This document shows, piece by piece, positions 13,985 to 22,858 of a stretch of DNA of 32,468 bases. The DNA comes from an uncultured Mucilaginibacter sp. (GTDB lineage: Bacteria > Bacteroidota > Bacteroidia > Sphingobacteriales > Sphingobacteriaceae). Location of the stretch: the NCBI GenBank assembly GCA_903866915.1, contig CAIPPO010000223.1, positions 1 to 32,468 of the forward strand. The letters are read 5' to 3'. A model generated the notes under the pieces. It saw only the letters and a list, made by a program, of their open reading frames with translations, had not been told where the DNA came from and ran no database searches. The first letter of the stretch is position 1. The number at the start of each line of letters is the position of its first letter. The translations under genes were made by a program, and so were the position numbers.

Positions 13985-14461
13985 ATGTCCCACAGAAAAG
14001 CTCAAAATTTAGAAATTGATAATCTCGACATCCAGATTTTGTCGATTTTAATGAAAAATGCCACTACCCCCTATACCGAAATCGCCAAAGAACTGATCGT
14101 TTCCGGCGGAACGATCCATGTTCGGATGAAGAAATTAGAGGAAATGGGTGTGATCAAAGGGGCAAGCCTTGAGGTTGATCCGCAGAAACTTGGCTATGAT
14201 ATTACAGCTTTCCTGGGCATTTACCTGGAGAAAGGCTCCCAATACCACGAAGCAGTAAAACAGCTGAAAGCGGTAAAGGAAATCGTTGAGCTGCACTATA
14301 CAACCGGTAGCTACAGTATTTTTGCCAAGATCGTTTGTCACGATACCAACCACTTGCGCGAAGTGCTAAACGAGAATATCCAAAGCGTGAAAGGTATACA
14401 ACGAACCGAGACTTTTATTTCGCTCGAAGAAAGCATCAGGAGGCAAATCACTTTGGAGTAA
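13985..14461 (+). CDS. Lrp/AsnC family transcriptional regulator
   Basis: A 158-residue protein of normal family length. The N-terminal winged helix-turn-helix reads 'IDNLDIQILSILMKNATTPYTEIAKEL' then 'SGGTIHVRMKKLEEMGVIKG' (recognition helix). The C-terminal RAM/AsnC effector domain reads 'LGYDITAFLGIYLE', 'VVELHYTTGSYSIFAKIVC'-like segments, with the G-x-Y/S turn where amino acids bind at dimer interfaces. Family members sense amino acids such as leucine or asparagine and regulate metabolism globally or locally. It is transcribed away from the tRNA-like pair and towards the convergent tex gene. Which effector or targets it uses is unknown. Confidence 0.92.
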   Translation: MSHRKAQNLEIDNLDIQILSILMKNATTPYTEIAKELIVSGGTIHVRMKKLEEMGVIKGASLEVDPQKLGYDITAFLGIYLEKGSQYHEAVKQLKAVKEIVELHYTTGSYSIFAKIVCHDTNHLREVLNENIQSVKGIQRTETFISLEESIRRQITLE

Positions 14462-14526
14462 ACGTTACTTAGTCTGATTTTTAAATGCTAAAAAATTCAT
14501 TGGCGCAAAATCGCGTCTATACTTTT

Positions 14527-16806
14527 TTATGATTTAAATTTCCCCTTCAAAGCTGCCAACTTTATCGCCATATCCGTTTCGGGCTGCACTTGTTGCTTTG
14601 GCTGATTGTGCTGTACCTGTTTATGCTGAGGCTTAGCCTGTTCGGGTTTTCGTTGTTCAGGCTTTCTTTGTTCAGATTTTGGCTCGTTATCCTTCATCGA
14701 CAACGATATCCTTTTGCGGTTAACATCTATATCGGTAACTGTCACCATTACTTGCTGGTGTACTTTTAGTACCTCATTCGGATCTTTGATGAAGCGGTTA
14801 GTAATCTGGCTAAGGTGTACCAAACCATCCTGGTGAACGCCGATATCAACAAACGCACCAAAATTGGTGATATTGGTTACAATGCCGGGCAGTTTCATCC
14901 CCGGCTTCAGATCGGTGATGGCATTGACACCATCAGCAAAACTAAAGGCCTCGAATTGCTCCCGTGGGTCGCGACCCGGTTTAGCAAGCTCGGCAATGAT
15001 ATCATTAAGCGTTGGCAGACCTACCGTTTCTGATATATACTTTTGCCGCGGTATACTTTTCCTGAGCGTCGCATCACCGATCAATTCCTTTACCGAACAC
15101 TTTGCATCCTTCGCCATCTGCTCTACCAAACTATAGCGTTCGGGATGTACGGCACTGGCGTCAAGCGGATTTTCGGCGTTGTGGATCCGTAAAAAGCCAG
15201 CTGCCTGCTCAAAGGCTTTGCCACCCAGGCGCGGAACTTCCTTCAATTGCTCGCGGCGTTTGAAGGCACCGTTGGCATTGCGATAGTCGACTATATTTTG
15301 CGCGAGTTGGGGTCCAAGACCGGATACATAGGCCAGGATCTGTTTCGATGCGGTATTCAGCTCAACACCTACGGCGTTTACGCAACTGATAACCGTATCA
15401 TCCAGTTTAGCCTGAAGGCGGGTTTGATCCACATCATGCTGGTATTGCCCGACGCCAATGGATTTTGGGTCGATCTTCACCAACTCAGCCAGTGGGTCAA
15501 CTAAACGGCGGCCGATAGAAACGGCACCCCTAACTGTTATATCCTTGTCTGGGAATTCTTCCCGTGCCGCTTCAGATGCTGAGTAAATGGAAGCGCCGCT
15601 TTCATTCACCATCACAATATTGATCTCCGGAAAATTCAAATTGCGGACAAACAATTCGGTCTCGCGTCCGGCGGTTCCGTTACCTATCGCTATCGCTTCT
15701 ATCTTGTATTTGTCAACCAAATGCCCCAGTGTTTTGCCGGCTTCATTAGCACCTCCAGCCCCGGTATGGGGGAAGATGGCGGTGTATTCCAACAGTTTTC
15801 CCTGTTCATCCAGACTCACCACTTTACAGCCGGTACGGAATCCCGGATCGATCGCCAAAACGCGCTTTTGACCGAGGGGTGCTGCCATCAGCAACTGACG
15901 TGCATTTTCGGCAAATACCCGGATGGCTTCCTCATCGGCTTGCTTTTTAGTATGCAGGCGGATCTCCGTTTCCATCGAGGGTTTCAGCAGACGCTTATAG
16001 CCATCATGTACCGCCAGTTGTACCTGCTGCGATGCAGCATTATTACCTTTGATGAACAACTGTTCCAACAGGGTCAAAGCAGCATCCTGGTCGGGTTGGA
16101 TATCCAGCCAAAGCACCTCTTCTTTTTCACCCCGGCGCATAGCCAGTATACGGTGCGAAGGCGCAGTTTTGATAGGTTCCGACCAGTCGAAATAATCTTT
16201 GTATTTAATGCCAGCCTCTTCTTTTCCGGGTACTACTTTCGACTGGAAAGTACCCTTTTCCAGGAATAAGGCCCGGATTCTGGTGCGTGCATCAATATTC
16301 TCAGCGATTAGTTCTGCGATGATGTCCCTTGCGCCGGCCAGGGCTTCTTCGGCGTTGTTAACGCCTTTTTCCTCATCAATATATTTAGCAGCTTCCGCTT
16401 CCGGATCGATGCGGTTTTGCTGGAAAAGCAGATCGGCTAATGGCTGCAAACCTTTTTCGCGTGCTGTAGTAGCTCGTGTTTTGCGTTTTGGGCGATAGGG
16501 TAAATAAATATCCTCTAATGCCACCATCGTTTCGGCTTCGTTTAGCTGTATTTCCAGTTCGGGGCTTAGCTTACCCAATTCGGTGAGCGACTTCAGGATG
16601 GCTTCGCGGCGTTTGTCCAGTTCGCGTAATTGGATGATTCGGTCGCGGATAGCCTCTACCTGCACCTCGTCGAGGCTGCCTGTCATCTCCTTGCGGTACC
16701 GCGAAATGAATGGTACGGTAGCGCCTTCGTCTAATAAACCTGCGGTGGTACTTACTTGTTTCTCAATGATGCCTAACTCGGCGGCTATCTTTTTATAATG
16801 TGTCAT
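14527..16806 (-). CDS. Tex family RNA-binding protein with S1 domain
   Basis: A 759-residue protein matching Tex over its length: N-terminal helical region ('GATVPFISRYRKEMTGSLDE'), YqgF-like RNase H fold ('RVLAIDPGFRTGCKVVSLDE'), helix-hairpin-helix segments ('VGVELNTASKQILAYVSGLGPQLAQNIVDYR', 'LKEVPRLGGKAFEQAAGFLRI') and a C-terminal S1 domain ('GIVTNITNFGAFVDIGVHQDGLVHLSQ'). After the S1 domain comes a Lys/Gln/Pro-rich tail with an EQRKPEQRKPEQAKP repeat before the conserved-looking end IKLAALKGKFKS. Tex binds nucleic acid, is linked to transcription elongation and RNA turnover, and is cytoplasmic. The start is ATG at 16806. It is a lone gene, divergent from the toxin-antitoxin remnant. 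Confidence 0.95.
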   Translation of the reverse strand: MTHYKKIAAELGIIEKQVSTTAGLLDEGATVPFISRYRKEMTGSLDEVQVEAIRDRIIQLRELDKRREAILKSLTELGKLSPELEIQLNEAETMVALEDIYLPYRPKRKTRATTAREKGLQPLADLLFQQNRIDPEAEAAKYIDEEKGVNNAEEALAGARDIIAELIAENIDARTRIRALFLEKGTFQSKVVPGKEEAGIKYKDYFDWSEPIKTAPSHRILAMRRGEKEEVLWLDIQPDQDAALTLLEQLFIKGNNAASQQVQLAVHDGYKRLLKPSMETEIRLHTKKQADEEAIRVFAENARQLLMAAPLGQKRVLAIDPGFRTGCKVVSLDEQGKLLEYTAIFPHTGAGGANEAGKTLGHLVDKYKIEAIAIGNGTAGRETELFVRNLNFPEINIVMVNESGASIYSASEAAREEFPDKDITVRGAVSIGRRLVDPLAELVKIDPKSIGVGQYQHDVDQTRLQAKLDDTVISCVNAVGVELNTASKQILAYVSGLGPQLAQNIVDYRNANGAFKRREQLKEVPRLGGKAFEQAAGFLRIHNAENPLDASAVHPERYSLVEQMAKDAKCSVKELIGDATLRKSIPRQKYISETVGLPTLNDIIAELAKPGRDPREQFEAFSFADGVNAITDLKPGMKLPGIVTNITNFGAFVDIGVHQDGLVHLSQITNRFIKDPNEVLKVHQQVMVTVTDIDVNRKRISLSMKDNEPKSEQRKPEQRKPEQAKPQHKQVQHNQPKQQVQPETDMAIKLAALKGKFKS

Positions 16807-16956
16807 GCTGTGGTTTTGCCGGATTGCGAAGTTGGGTTTCTTTGCGCAAACTTGGAAATGGTGTTTAAAAGTATTTTGAAAGGATACATTTTTGAAAATC
16901 TTCTTTGATTTTAATGTTTGCAGATAATCTGCGATATTTATATAAAATTCAGAATA

Positions 16957-17199
16957 ATGGCAACGGTAGATGTTTTGCGGGATAATATTATTGATAAGTT
17001 ACTTACAATATCAAACAAAGAGTATTTATCAGCATTAAATCAACTGGTTGAAAGCAGTTCAGTTGAAAAGGGATTCGTTAATCTATCAGCAGAACAGATA
17101 TCAATGCTTAAACTAAGCGATCAGGACATTGAAAACGGCAGGCTGATTTCTCAAGATCAATTGGATAAAAACGACTTGGAGTGGCTAAAAGAAAAGTAG
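16957..17199 (+). CDS. Putative antitoxin of a RelE/ParE-type module
   Basis: An 80-residue protein starting at the ATG at 16957 (the TTG at 16918 would add 13 odd residues). It begins with a helical part (MATVDVLRDNIIDKLLTISN) and ends with an acidic segment (SDQDIENGRLISQDQLDKNDLEWLKEK) like the toxin-wrapping tails of many type II antitoxins. I do not recognise a named DNA-binding domain. The assignment rests mainly on context: the RelE/ParE-like frame begins at 17181, inside its last codons. Because the toxin is broken, this antitoxin may be an orphan kept for protection against related toxins, or on the way to loss. Confidence 0.6.
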   Translation: MATVDVLRDNIIDKLLTISNKEYLSALNQLVESSSVEKGFVNLSAEQISMLKLSDQDIENGRLISQDQLDKNDLEWLKEK

Positions 17200-17489
17200 T
17201 TTGGACCGAAACCGCTGCCAGACAAAGACGCGAAATATTTGAATACTGGACACTCAGAAACAAATCAACAGCTTATGCCGAGAAACTGATCAGGTAAATA
17301 GCCGCAAGAGTAAAAGTAATTTTAATTCATCCTGAATCTTATTAAACCACTATCTACCCTGAAACAAGAATTTCAGCTATGGGTCACTTTAGTATTTTAT
17401 ATAAACTGACCGACGAACAATTGATAATAACTGCATTTTGGGACAACCGCCAAAACCCGCAAAAATTAATGGAGATTATCAAGGAATAG
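17181..17489 (+). pseudogene. RelE/ParE-family toxin, inactivated by two in-frame stop codons
   Basis: Reading from the GTG at 17181 the frame gives VAKRKVVWTETAARQRREIF, then '...AYAEKLIR', a TAA stop at 17295-17297, then 'IAARVKVILIHPESY', a second TAA at 17343-17345, and finally 'ISAMGHFSILYKLTDEQLIITAFWDNRQNP' and '...KLMEIIKE' to the TAG at 17487-17489. There is no frameshift; 102 codons is the normal length for this family, which cleaves mRNA at ribosomes (RelE) or blocks gyrase (ParE). The start overlaps the antitoxin gene by 19 bases. The reading frame after the stops is still well preserved, so the damage seems recent. Confidence 0.8.
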
Positions 17490-17575
17490 ATTTTACCCGG
17501 ATAAATATTAGGCATAGGATAGGGATGTAAAAATAATTGTGACATTCCCCCCCCACAAACGCCACCCCCTCCCAT

Positions 17576-17606
17576 TTTGATATTACACACATATTGTGCA
17601 ATTTTG
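17576..17606 (+). promoter_or_regulatory. Promoter of the metH leader
   Basis: TTTG (17576-17579), a 19-nt spacer, then CAATTTTG (17599-17606), one base off TAnnTTTG. The start predicted near 17611 coincides with the first base of riboswitch helix P1, which supports the call. Confidence 0.55.
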
Positions 17607-17610
17607 CGTG

Positions 17611-17719
17611 GCTTATAGAGAAAGACGGAGGGATTAGACCCTGCGAAGTCTTAGCAACCTGTGCTTACAAGGTGCTACGTTCTACTTAACCACCTCAAAA
17701 AGGGTTAGGACAGATAAGC
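17611..17719 (+). promoter_or_regulatory. SAM-I (S-box) riboswitch aptamer upstream of metH
   Basis: The 109-nt stretch has the S-box core in order: 'AGAGAAAGACGGAGGGA', 'GACCCTGCGAAGTCTTAGCAAC' in two parts, and 'AAGGTGCTACGTTCTAC'. P1 is GCTTAT (17611-17616) with ATAAGC (17714-17719); P4 can form from AACC and GGTT around 17688-17706. S-boxes bind S-adenosylmethionine and switch off methionine-synthesis genes when SAM is abundant. This fits metH as the downstream gene. Confidence 0.85.
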
Positions 17720-17761
17720 GAAGGTCAGACGAACACCAGACTTTTCGATAAGCGATAACAG

Positions 17762-17838
17762 GATTACACCGAATAATTAAGTTGATTACACCGATTTTTT
17801 GGTGATGATCGGTGTAATCAAAAAATATCGGTGGGATC
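17762..17838 (+). promoter_or_regulatory. Expression platform with duplicated left and right hairpin arms
   Basis: Left arms GATTACACCGA (17762-17772) and GATTACACCGAT (17784-17795) face right arms ATCGGTGTAATC (17808-17819) and ATCGGTGGGATC (17827-17838). The second and third pair over 12 perfect positions. The fourth contains the GGTGGGA just before the metH start codon (17845) and could be masked by a left arm or left free. This suggests translational control; a weak terminator role is also possible. Confidence 0.6.
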
Positions 17839-17844
17839 ACAATT

Positions 17845-20800
17845 ATGAATATCAGAGAAGAATTAAAGAAGCGCATATTGGTAATTGACGGTGCAATGGG
17901 AACGCTGATACAGCGCTACCAGTTGACCGAGGAGGATTTTCGCGGGGAGCGCTTTAAAGATCACCCTACCGATGTTAAAGGCAATAACGATCTGCTTAAC
18001 CTGACACGCCCGGATATTATCCGCGCGATACATAAAGAATACCTGGATGCCGGTGCCGATATCATCGAAACCAATACTTTCAGTACCCAACGCATTTCGC
18101 TGGCCGATTACCAGATGGAGAGTCTGGCTTATGAACTCAGCTACGAAGGTGCGCGTATAGCGCGTGACATAGCCGACGAGTACAATAAAACCAACCCCGC
18201 CAAACCGCGCTTTGTGGCAGGGGCCATAGGCCCAACCAACCGAACTGCGTCCATGTCGCCGGATGTTAATGACCCGGGCTACCGGGCCGTAAGCTTTGAC
18301 GATCTGGCTGAAGCTTACTATGAGCAGGTACGCGGCCTGGTTGATGGTGGTTCAGATGTCTTGATCATCGAAACCATATTCGATACGCTGAATGCCAAAG
18401 CAGCCATCTATGCCATTAAACGCTACGAAAACGAGCTGAAAAAGGAATCGTTATTAAAAGGCAAAAGTCTTGAGATCATGATCTCGGGTACTATTACCGA
18501 TGCCTCGGGCCGAACTTTATCGGGTCAAACCGTAGAGGCATTCTGGAATTCGGTGCGCCATGGGAAATTATTATCAGTCGGTCTGAACTGCGCCCTTGGG
18601 GCCAAAGAAATGAGACCACATTTGGAAGAACTGGCAGAAAAATCGGATGTATTTATTTCGGCCTATCCCAATGCCGGTTTACCAAACGAGTTTGGTGGCT
18701 ATGACGAAGTACCACACGAAACTGCCCATTTCATCGAAGATTTCATCGAACATGGTATGGTCAACATTGTTGGAGGTTGCTGCGGAACTACACCGGAACA
18801 TATCCGTTGTATTGCCGAAAAAGCAGCTCAAGGGAAACCTCGTGCCATACCCGAAATAGAACCCTATTTAAGGTTGAGCGGTTTAGAAGCCGTAAACGTT
18901 ACGCCGGATACCAATTTTGTAAATATCGGAGAGCGGACCAATATCACCGGTTCGCCTAAATTCTCGAAACTGATACTGGCCGAAGACTATGAAGGTGCCT
19001 TAACCGTTGCCCGCCAGCAAGTGGAAGGTGGTGCCCAGGTGATCGACGTGAATATGGACGAAGGCATGATCGATTCAGAGGCAGCGATGACGCGCTTCCT
19101 GAACCTGATCGCCTCCGAGCCTGATATCGCTAAACTACCTATTATGGTCGACTCGTCAAAATGGACAGTCATCGAATCGGGATTGAAGTGCTTGCAGGGT
19201 AAGGGTATCGTTAACTCCATTTCGCTCAAAGAAGGCGAAGATAAATTTAGAGAGCAGGCACGTAAGATATTAAGCTATGGCGCCGCCGTGGTGGTAATGG
19301 CTTTTGACGAAAATGGTCAGGCCGACTCGCTAGCCCGCCGCATCGAGATATGCAAGCGCTGTTATGATATATTGGTGAGCGAAGTAGGCTTCCCGCCGCA
19401 GGACATTATTTTCGACCCGAATATCCTCACCGTTGCAACCGGTTTGGAAGAACACAATAACTATGCGGTCGACTTTATTGAGGCGACTCGCTGGATCAAA
19501 CAAAACCTGCCCCTGGCCAAAGTGAGTGGTGGGGTAAGTAATATCTCTTTCTCGTTCCGCGGCAACAACGTGGTGCGCGAGGCAATGCATTCAGCGTTCC
19601 TGTATCACGCGATTAAAGCCGGATTGGATATGGGAATCGTTAACGCCGGTATGCTGGAAGTTTACGAAGAAATACCGAAGGACCTGCTAGAACGGGTAGA
19701 AGATGTATTGCTTAACCGCCGCCCGGACGCAACAGAGCGGCTTGTAGAGTTTGCGGATACCATTAAATCAAAAGGCAAAGAGATTGTACGTGATGAAGAG
19801 TGGCGTAAGAGCACTGTACAGCAACGTTTATCGCACGCGCTGGTTAAAGGTATTATCGAATACCTGGACGAGGATGTGGAGGAAGCACGCCAGTTGTTGC
19901 CCAAGCCATTGGATGTGATCGAAGGGCCGCTGATGGATGGGATGAACATTGTGGGCGACCTTTTTGGCTCGGGCAAAATGTTTTTGCCGCAGGTGGTAAA
20001 ATCGGCCCGGGTGATGAAGAAAGCGGTTGCCTATTTATTGCCGTTCATCGAATTGGAAAAAGCCAACAATGCAGATGCAGACCAGCGCAGCAATGCAGGT
20101 AAAATACTGCTGGCAACGGTAAAAGGAGATGTGCACGATATTGGCAAAAATATTGTTGGCGTGGTATTGGCCTGTAATAATTTTGAAGTGATTGACCTTG
20201 GTGTGATGGTACCGGCGCAACGTATTATTGAAGAAGCTAAGAAACAAAATGTCGATATCATAGGCCTAAGCGGCCTGATCACCCCTTCGCTCGATGAGAT
20301 GGTCCACTTCGCTAAAGAAATGGAGCGTGAAGGCTTTACCATTCCGCTGTTGGTTGGTGGGGCAACTACTTCGCGTATTCATGCGGCCGTAAAGGTAGCA
20401 CCAAATTACTCGGGCGCTGCTGTACACGTGCTGGATGCTTCGCGTAGCGTAACAGTTTGCAGTAACCTGATGAACCGGGATACCCGCGACAATTACATTC
20501 AAACCATCAAAGACGAATACGAAAAGGCCCGTGAGGCACACCTCAACAAACGTTCGGATAAACGTTTTGTAAGTATTGATGAAGCCCGGAGTTTAAAGTT
20601 GGAGCTCAACCTCAACGGTTCGATAGCGCCAAAGCCGAGTTTTATAGGTACAAAAGTTTTTGAAGCCTATCCGTTGGAAGAACTGGTGCCTTATATCGAC
20701 TGGACGCCGTTTTTCCATACCTGGGAACTGCGGGGAAGTTATCCGAAAATATTCGATGATAAGTTTGTAGGTGTGGAAGCAAAAAAGCTTTTTGACGATG

Positions 20801-21540
20801 CACAGGCTTTGTTGAACAAGATCGTAGATGAAAAACTGTTGCAGGCCAATGGGGTAATCGGCTTTTGGCCAGCCAGTAGTATTGGCGATGATATCGAGTT
20901 GTATACCGATGAAAATAGAGAGCAGGTATTGAGCAGCATTTATACTTTGCGCCAGCAAGCTGAAAAAGTTAAAGGGGAACCCTATTATGCGCTATCGGAT
21001 TTCATCGCTCCAAAAGAAAGCAATATGGACGACTATTTTGGTGGTTTTGCCGTAACTACTGGTATAGGCTGTGATGAGTTAGTGGCGCAGTTTGAAAAAG
21101 ATCATGACGATTACAACAGCATCATGGCCAAGGCACTGGCTGACCGGTTAGCCGAAGCTTTTGCCGAAAAGATGCACGAGCTGGTCCGTAGGGATTATTG
21201 GGGCTATGCGGCTGATGAAGCTTTAAGTACGGATGATCTGATCAAAGAAAACTACCAGGGTATCCGTCCCGCCCCGGGCTATCCTGCCTGCCCCGATCAT
21301 ACCGAAAAAACCACTTTATTTGAACTATTGAAAGCCGGTGATAATGCAAAAATGTTCCTTACCGAAAGCCTGGCCATGACGCCGGCAGCTTCGGTTAGCG
21401 GCTTTTATTTTGCACACCCACAATCCAGGTATTTTGGTTTGGGTAAGATCGGTAAGGACCAGGTAGAAGATTATGCCAAACGCAAAGGCATTTCTATGGA
21501 AGAGGCAGAACGCTGGCTGGGACCGAATTTAAATTATTGA
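17845..21540 (+). CDS. metH: Cobalamin-dependent methionine synthase
   Basis: A 1231-residue full-length MetH. Domains in order: homocysteine-binding barrel (about 1-330) with zinc ligands C249, C312 and C313 ('[10 protein letters not shown]', '[11 protein letters not shown]'); pterin-binding barrel (about 350-620, '[14 protein letters not shown]', '[13 protein letters not shown]'); B12 cap and B12-binding Rossmann domain (about 650-890) with H764 in 'GDVHDIGKN', the cobalt ligand; and the SAM-dependent reactivation domain ('[17 protein letters not shown]'). It methylates homocysteine from 5-methyl-tetrahydrofolate in the cytoplasm. The S-box leader indicates repression by SAM. metF, which makes its folate substrate, follows on the same strand. 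Nothing is truncated; a vitamin B12 supply is therefore needed, but no cobalamin transport gene is in view. Confidence 0.97.
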   Translation: MNIREELKKRILVIDGAMGTLIQRYQLTEEDFRGERFKDHPTDVKGNNDLLNLTRPDIIRAIHKEYLDAGADIIETNTFSTQRISLADYQMESLAYELSYEGARIARDIADEYNKTNPAKPRFVAGAIGPTNRTASMSPDVNDPGYRAVSFDDLAEAYYEQVRGLVDGGSDVLIIETIFDTLNAKAAIYAIKRYENELKKESLLKGKSLEIMISGTITDASGRTLSGQTVEAFWNSVRHGKLLSVGLNCALGAKEMRPHLEELAEKSDVFISAYPNAGLPNEFGGYDEVPHETAHFIEDFIEHGMVNIVGGCCGTTPEHIRCIAEKAAQGKPRAIPEIEPYLRLSGLEAVNVTPDTNFVNIGERTNITGSPKFSKLILAEDYEGALTVARQQVEGGAQVIDVNMDEGMIDSEAAMTRFLNLIASEPDIAKLPIMVDSSKWTVIESGLKCLQGKGIVNSISLKEGEDKFREQARKILSYGAAVVVMAFDENGQADSLARRIEICKRCYDILVSEVGFPPQDIIFDPNILTVATGLEEHNNYAVDFIEATRWIKQNLPLAKVSGGVSNISFSFRGNNVVREAMHSAFLYHAIKAGLDMGIVNAGMLEVYEEIPKDLLERVEDVLLNRRPDATERLVEFADTIKSKGKEIVRDEEWRKSTVQQRLSHALVKGIIEYLDEDVEEARQLLPKPLDVIEGPLMDGMNIVGDLFGSGKMFLPQVVKSARVMKKAVAYLLPFIELEKANNADADQRSNAGKILLATVKGDVHDIGKNIVGVVLACNNFEVIDLGVMVPAQRIIEEAKKQNVDIIGLSGLITPSLDEMVHFAKEMEREGFTIPLLVGGATTSRIHAAVKVAPNYSGAAVHVLDASRSVTVCSNLMNRDTRDNYIQTIKDEYEKAREAHLNKRSDKRFVSIDEARSLKLELNLNGSIAPKPSFIGTKVFEAYPLEELVPYIDWTPFFHTWELRGSYPKIFDDKFVGVEAKKLFDDAQALLNKIVDEKLLQANGVIGFWPASSIGDDIELYTDENREQVLSSIYTLRQQAEKVKGEPYYALSDFIAPKESNMDDYFGGFAVTTGIGCDELVAQFEKDHDDYNSIMAKALADRLAEAFAEKMHELVRRDYWGYAADEALSTDDLIKENYQGIRPAPGYPACPDHTEKTTLFELLKAGDNAKMFLTESLAMTPAASVSGFYFAHPQSRYFGLGKIGKDQVEDYAKRKGISMEEAERWLGPNLNY

Positions 21541-21566
21541 GGAGTTTGTTGATCGAATCATAAAAA

Positions 21567-21613
21567 AGCTGTCATTGTAAGGAATGAAATGACGTGGCAA
21601 TCGCAAGGCATGC
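21567..21613 (+). repeat. Dispersed intergenic repeat, 47-nt copy
   Basis: The stretch from AGCTGTCATTGTAAGG to GGCAATCGCAAGGCATGC matches 22675-22721 with three substitutions over 47 nt. It lies between metH and metF. A further GC-richer tail (CTGCAGGCCTCGCAAG) precedes the metF start. Confidence 0.75.
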
Positions 21614-21696
21614 CTTTAAGCTACAATAACACGGCCAGGATCCTGCAGGCCTCGCAAGTCACAATTTAACTATATTTGACCCATACCGGATCACAA

Positions 21697-22650
21697 ATGA
21701 AGATAACCGAACATATAGACGCCGCCAAAGGCAAAACACTTTTCTCATTCGAACTGCTGCCACCGGTAAAGGGACACAGCATACAAAGCATTTACAATGC
21801 CATTGATCCTTTAATGGATTTTAACCCGCCTTTTATTGATGTAACCTACCACCGCGAAGATTATATTTATAAACAGCATGACAATGGCTTATTAGAAAAG
21901 GTGTCGTACCGCAAGCGTCCGGGAACCGTAGCGATCTGTGCTGCTATTATGAACAGGTATAAAGTGGATGCCGTACCTCACCTCATCTGTGGGGGCTTTA
22001 CTAAAGAGGAAACGGAAAATGCACTTATCGATCTGCAGTTTTTGGGTATCGATAACGTATTGGTATTGCGTGGAGATGCACGCATGGCGGATTCGGGATT
22101 CATACCAACACCGGGCGGTCACGCTCATGCGACGGAATTGCTGGAACAGGTGGTAAATATGAACTCGGGTAAATACCTGTATGAAGACCATGAAGTGGCC
22201 AATACCGATTTTTGTATCGGCGTAGCGGGCTATCCCGAAAAGCATTTTGAAGCACCAAACCTGAAAACTGATTTCAAATACCTGAAACAAAAAGTTGAAA
22301 TGGGTGCCAATTTTATTGTTACCCAAATGTTTTTTGATAACAGCAAGTACGTTGAATTTGTGAAACTTTGTCGCGAGAACGGCATTACAGTTCCCATTAT
22401 TCCGGGTTTAAAACCGATCACATCCTCTAAACAACTCATCAGTTTGCCAAAAATATTCCATATCGACATTCCCGAAGATCTGAGCGATCTCATCAATAAT
22501 TGTAAATCGGAAAAAGAAGTTAAAGAAGCAGGTATCGAATGGATGATCAATCAGTGTAAAGAACTGGTTGCCGTTGGCGCCCCGGTATTACATTTTTATA
22601 CCATGAGCAACCCGGGTCCTACAAGGAAAATTGCGGAAGCGATATTCTAG
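21697..22650 (+). CDS. metF: Methylenetetrahydrofolate reductase
   Basis: A 317-residue protein from the ATG at 21697 (MKITEHIDAAKGKTLFSFEL); an upstream in-frame TTG at 21676 lies in a probable -7 box TATATTTG (21671-21678) and is unlikely as start. Motifs fit the FAD-dependent barrel enzyme: 'FSFELLPPVKG' with the catalytic glutamate, 'FIDVTYHREDY', 'VPHLICGGFTKEETENAL', 'VLVLRGDA', 'GVAGYPEKHFEAPN', 'FIVTQMFFDNSKYVEFV', 'IIPGLKPIT'. It reduces 5,10-methylene-THF to 5-methyl-THF, the methyl donor for MetH. The 156-nt gap after metH carries a dispersed repeat, and metF may have its own promoter. Confidence 0.95.
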   Translation: MKITEHIDAAKGKTLFSFELLPPVKGHSIQSIYNAIDPLMDFNPPFIDVTYHREDYIYKQHDNGLLEKVSYRKRPGTVAICAAIMNRYKVDAVPHLICGGFTKEETENALIDLQFLGIDNVLVLRGDARMADSGFIPTPGGHAHATELLEQVVNMNSGKYLYEDHEVANTDFCIGVAGYPEKHFEAPNLKTDFKYLKQKVEMGANFIVTQMFFDNSKYVEFVKLCRENGITVPIIPGLKPITSSKQLISLPKIFHIDIPEDLSDLINNCKSEKEVKEAGIEWMINQCKELVAVGAPVLHFYTMSNPGPTRKIAEAIF

Positions 22651-22674
22651 TAGCAAATGATACCTGCATTAAGT

Positions 22675-22783
22675 AGCTGTCATTGCGAGGAATGAAATGA
22701 CGCGGCAATCGCAAGGCATGCATTTCGTCCCGATTGTGTTTTCCGCGTACAACACGCTTGTATACCTGCCTCCTTGCGATTGC
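22675..22783 (+). repeat. Dispersed repeat: two inverted copies forming a long-range stem
   Basis: A 47-nt copy at 22675-22721 is followed by an inverted partner: GCAATCGCAAGG (22705-22716) pairs perfectly with CCTTGCGATTGC (22772-22783), and the partner continues to about 22830 in a diverged form (CGCGCACTGACA at its end, compare TGTCATTGCG in the left copy). It fills the gap between the convergent metF and HAD genes. Confidence 0.65.
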
Positions 22784-22824
22784 TTTGTCGCTGCGCCAGA
22801 GGCTTAAACCACCTTAGCTCCGCG

Positions 22825-22846
22825 CACTGACAAAACTTTGTCAGTG
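22825..22846 (+). terminator. Hairpin between convergent metF and HAD genes, likely bidirectional terminator
   Basis: CACTGACAAA and TTTGTCAGTG are perfect 10-base inverted repeats separated by AC. TTATATTTT follows on the plus strand. Position between two convergent stop codons suits termination from both sides; the stem overlaps the outer end of the repeat at 22675. Confidence 0.6.
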
Positions 22847-22858
22847 TTATATTTTCCC

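Noticed and set aside
17181..17489. Stop-codon read-through or recoding of the RelE/ParE-like frame
   Set aside because: Both stops are TAA with no recoding context, and reading through two would be needed; a pseudogene is simpler.
21577..21613. GTAAGG in the dispersed repeat as a fourth ECF promoter
   Set aside because: There is no CGAC 15 nt downstream; the match is part of the repeat sequence and other repeat copies have GCGAGG instead.
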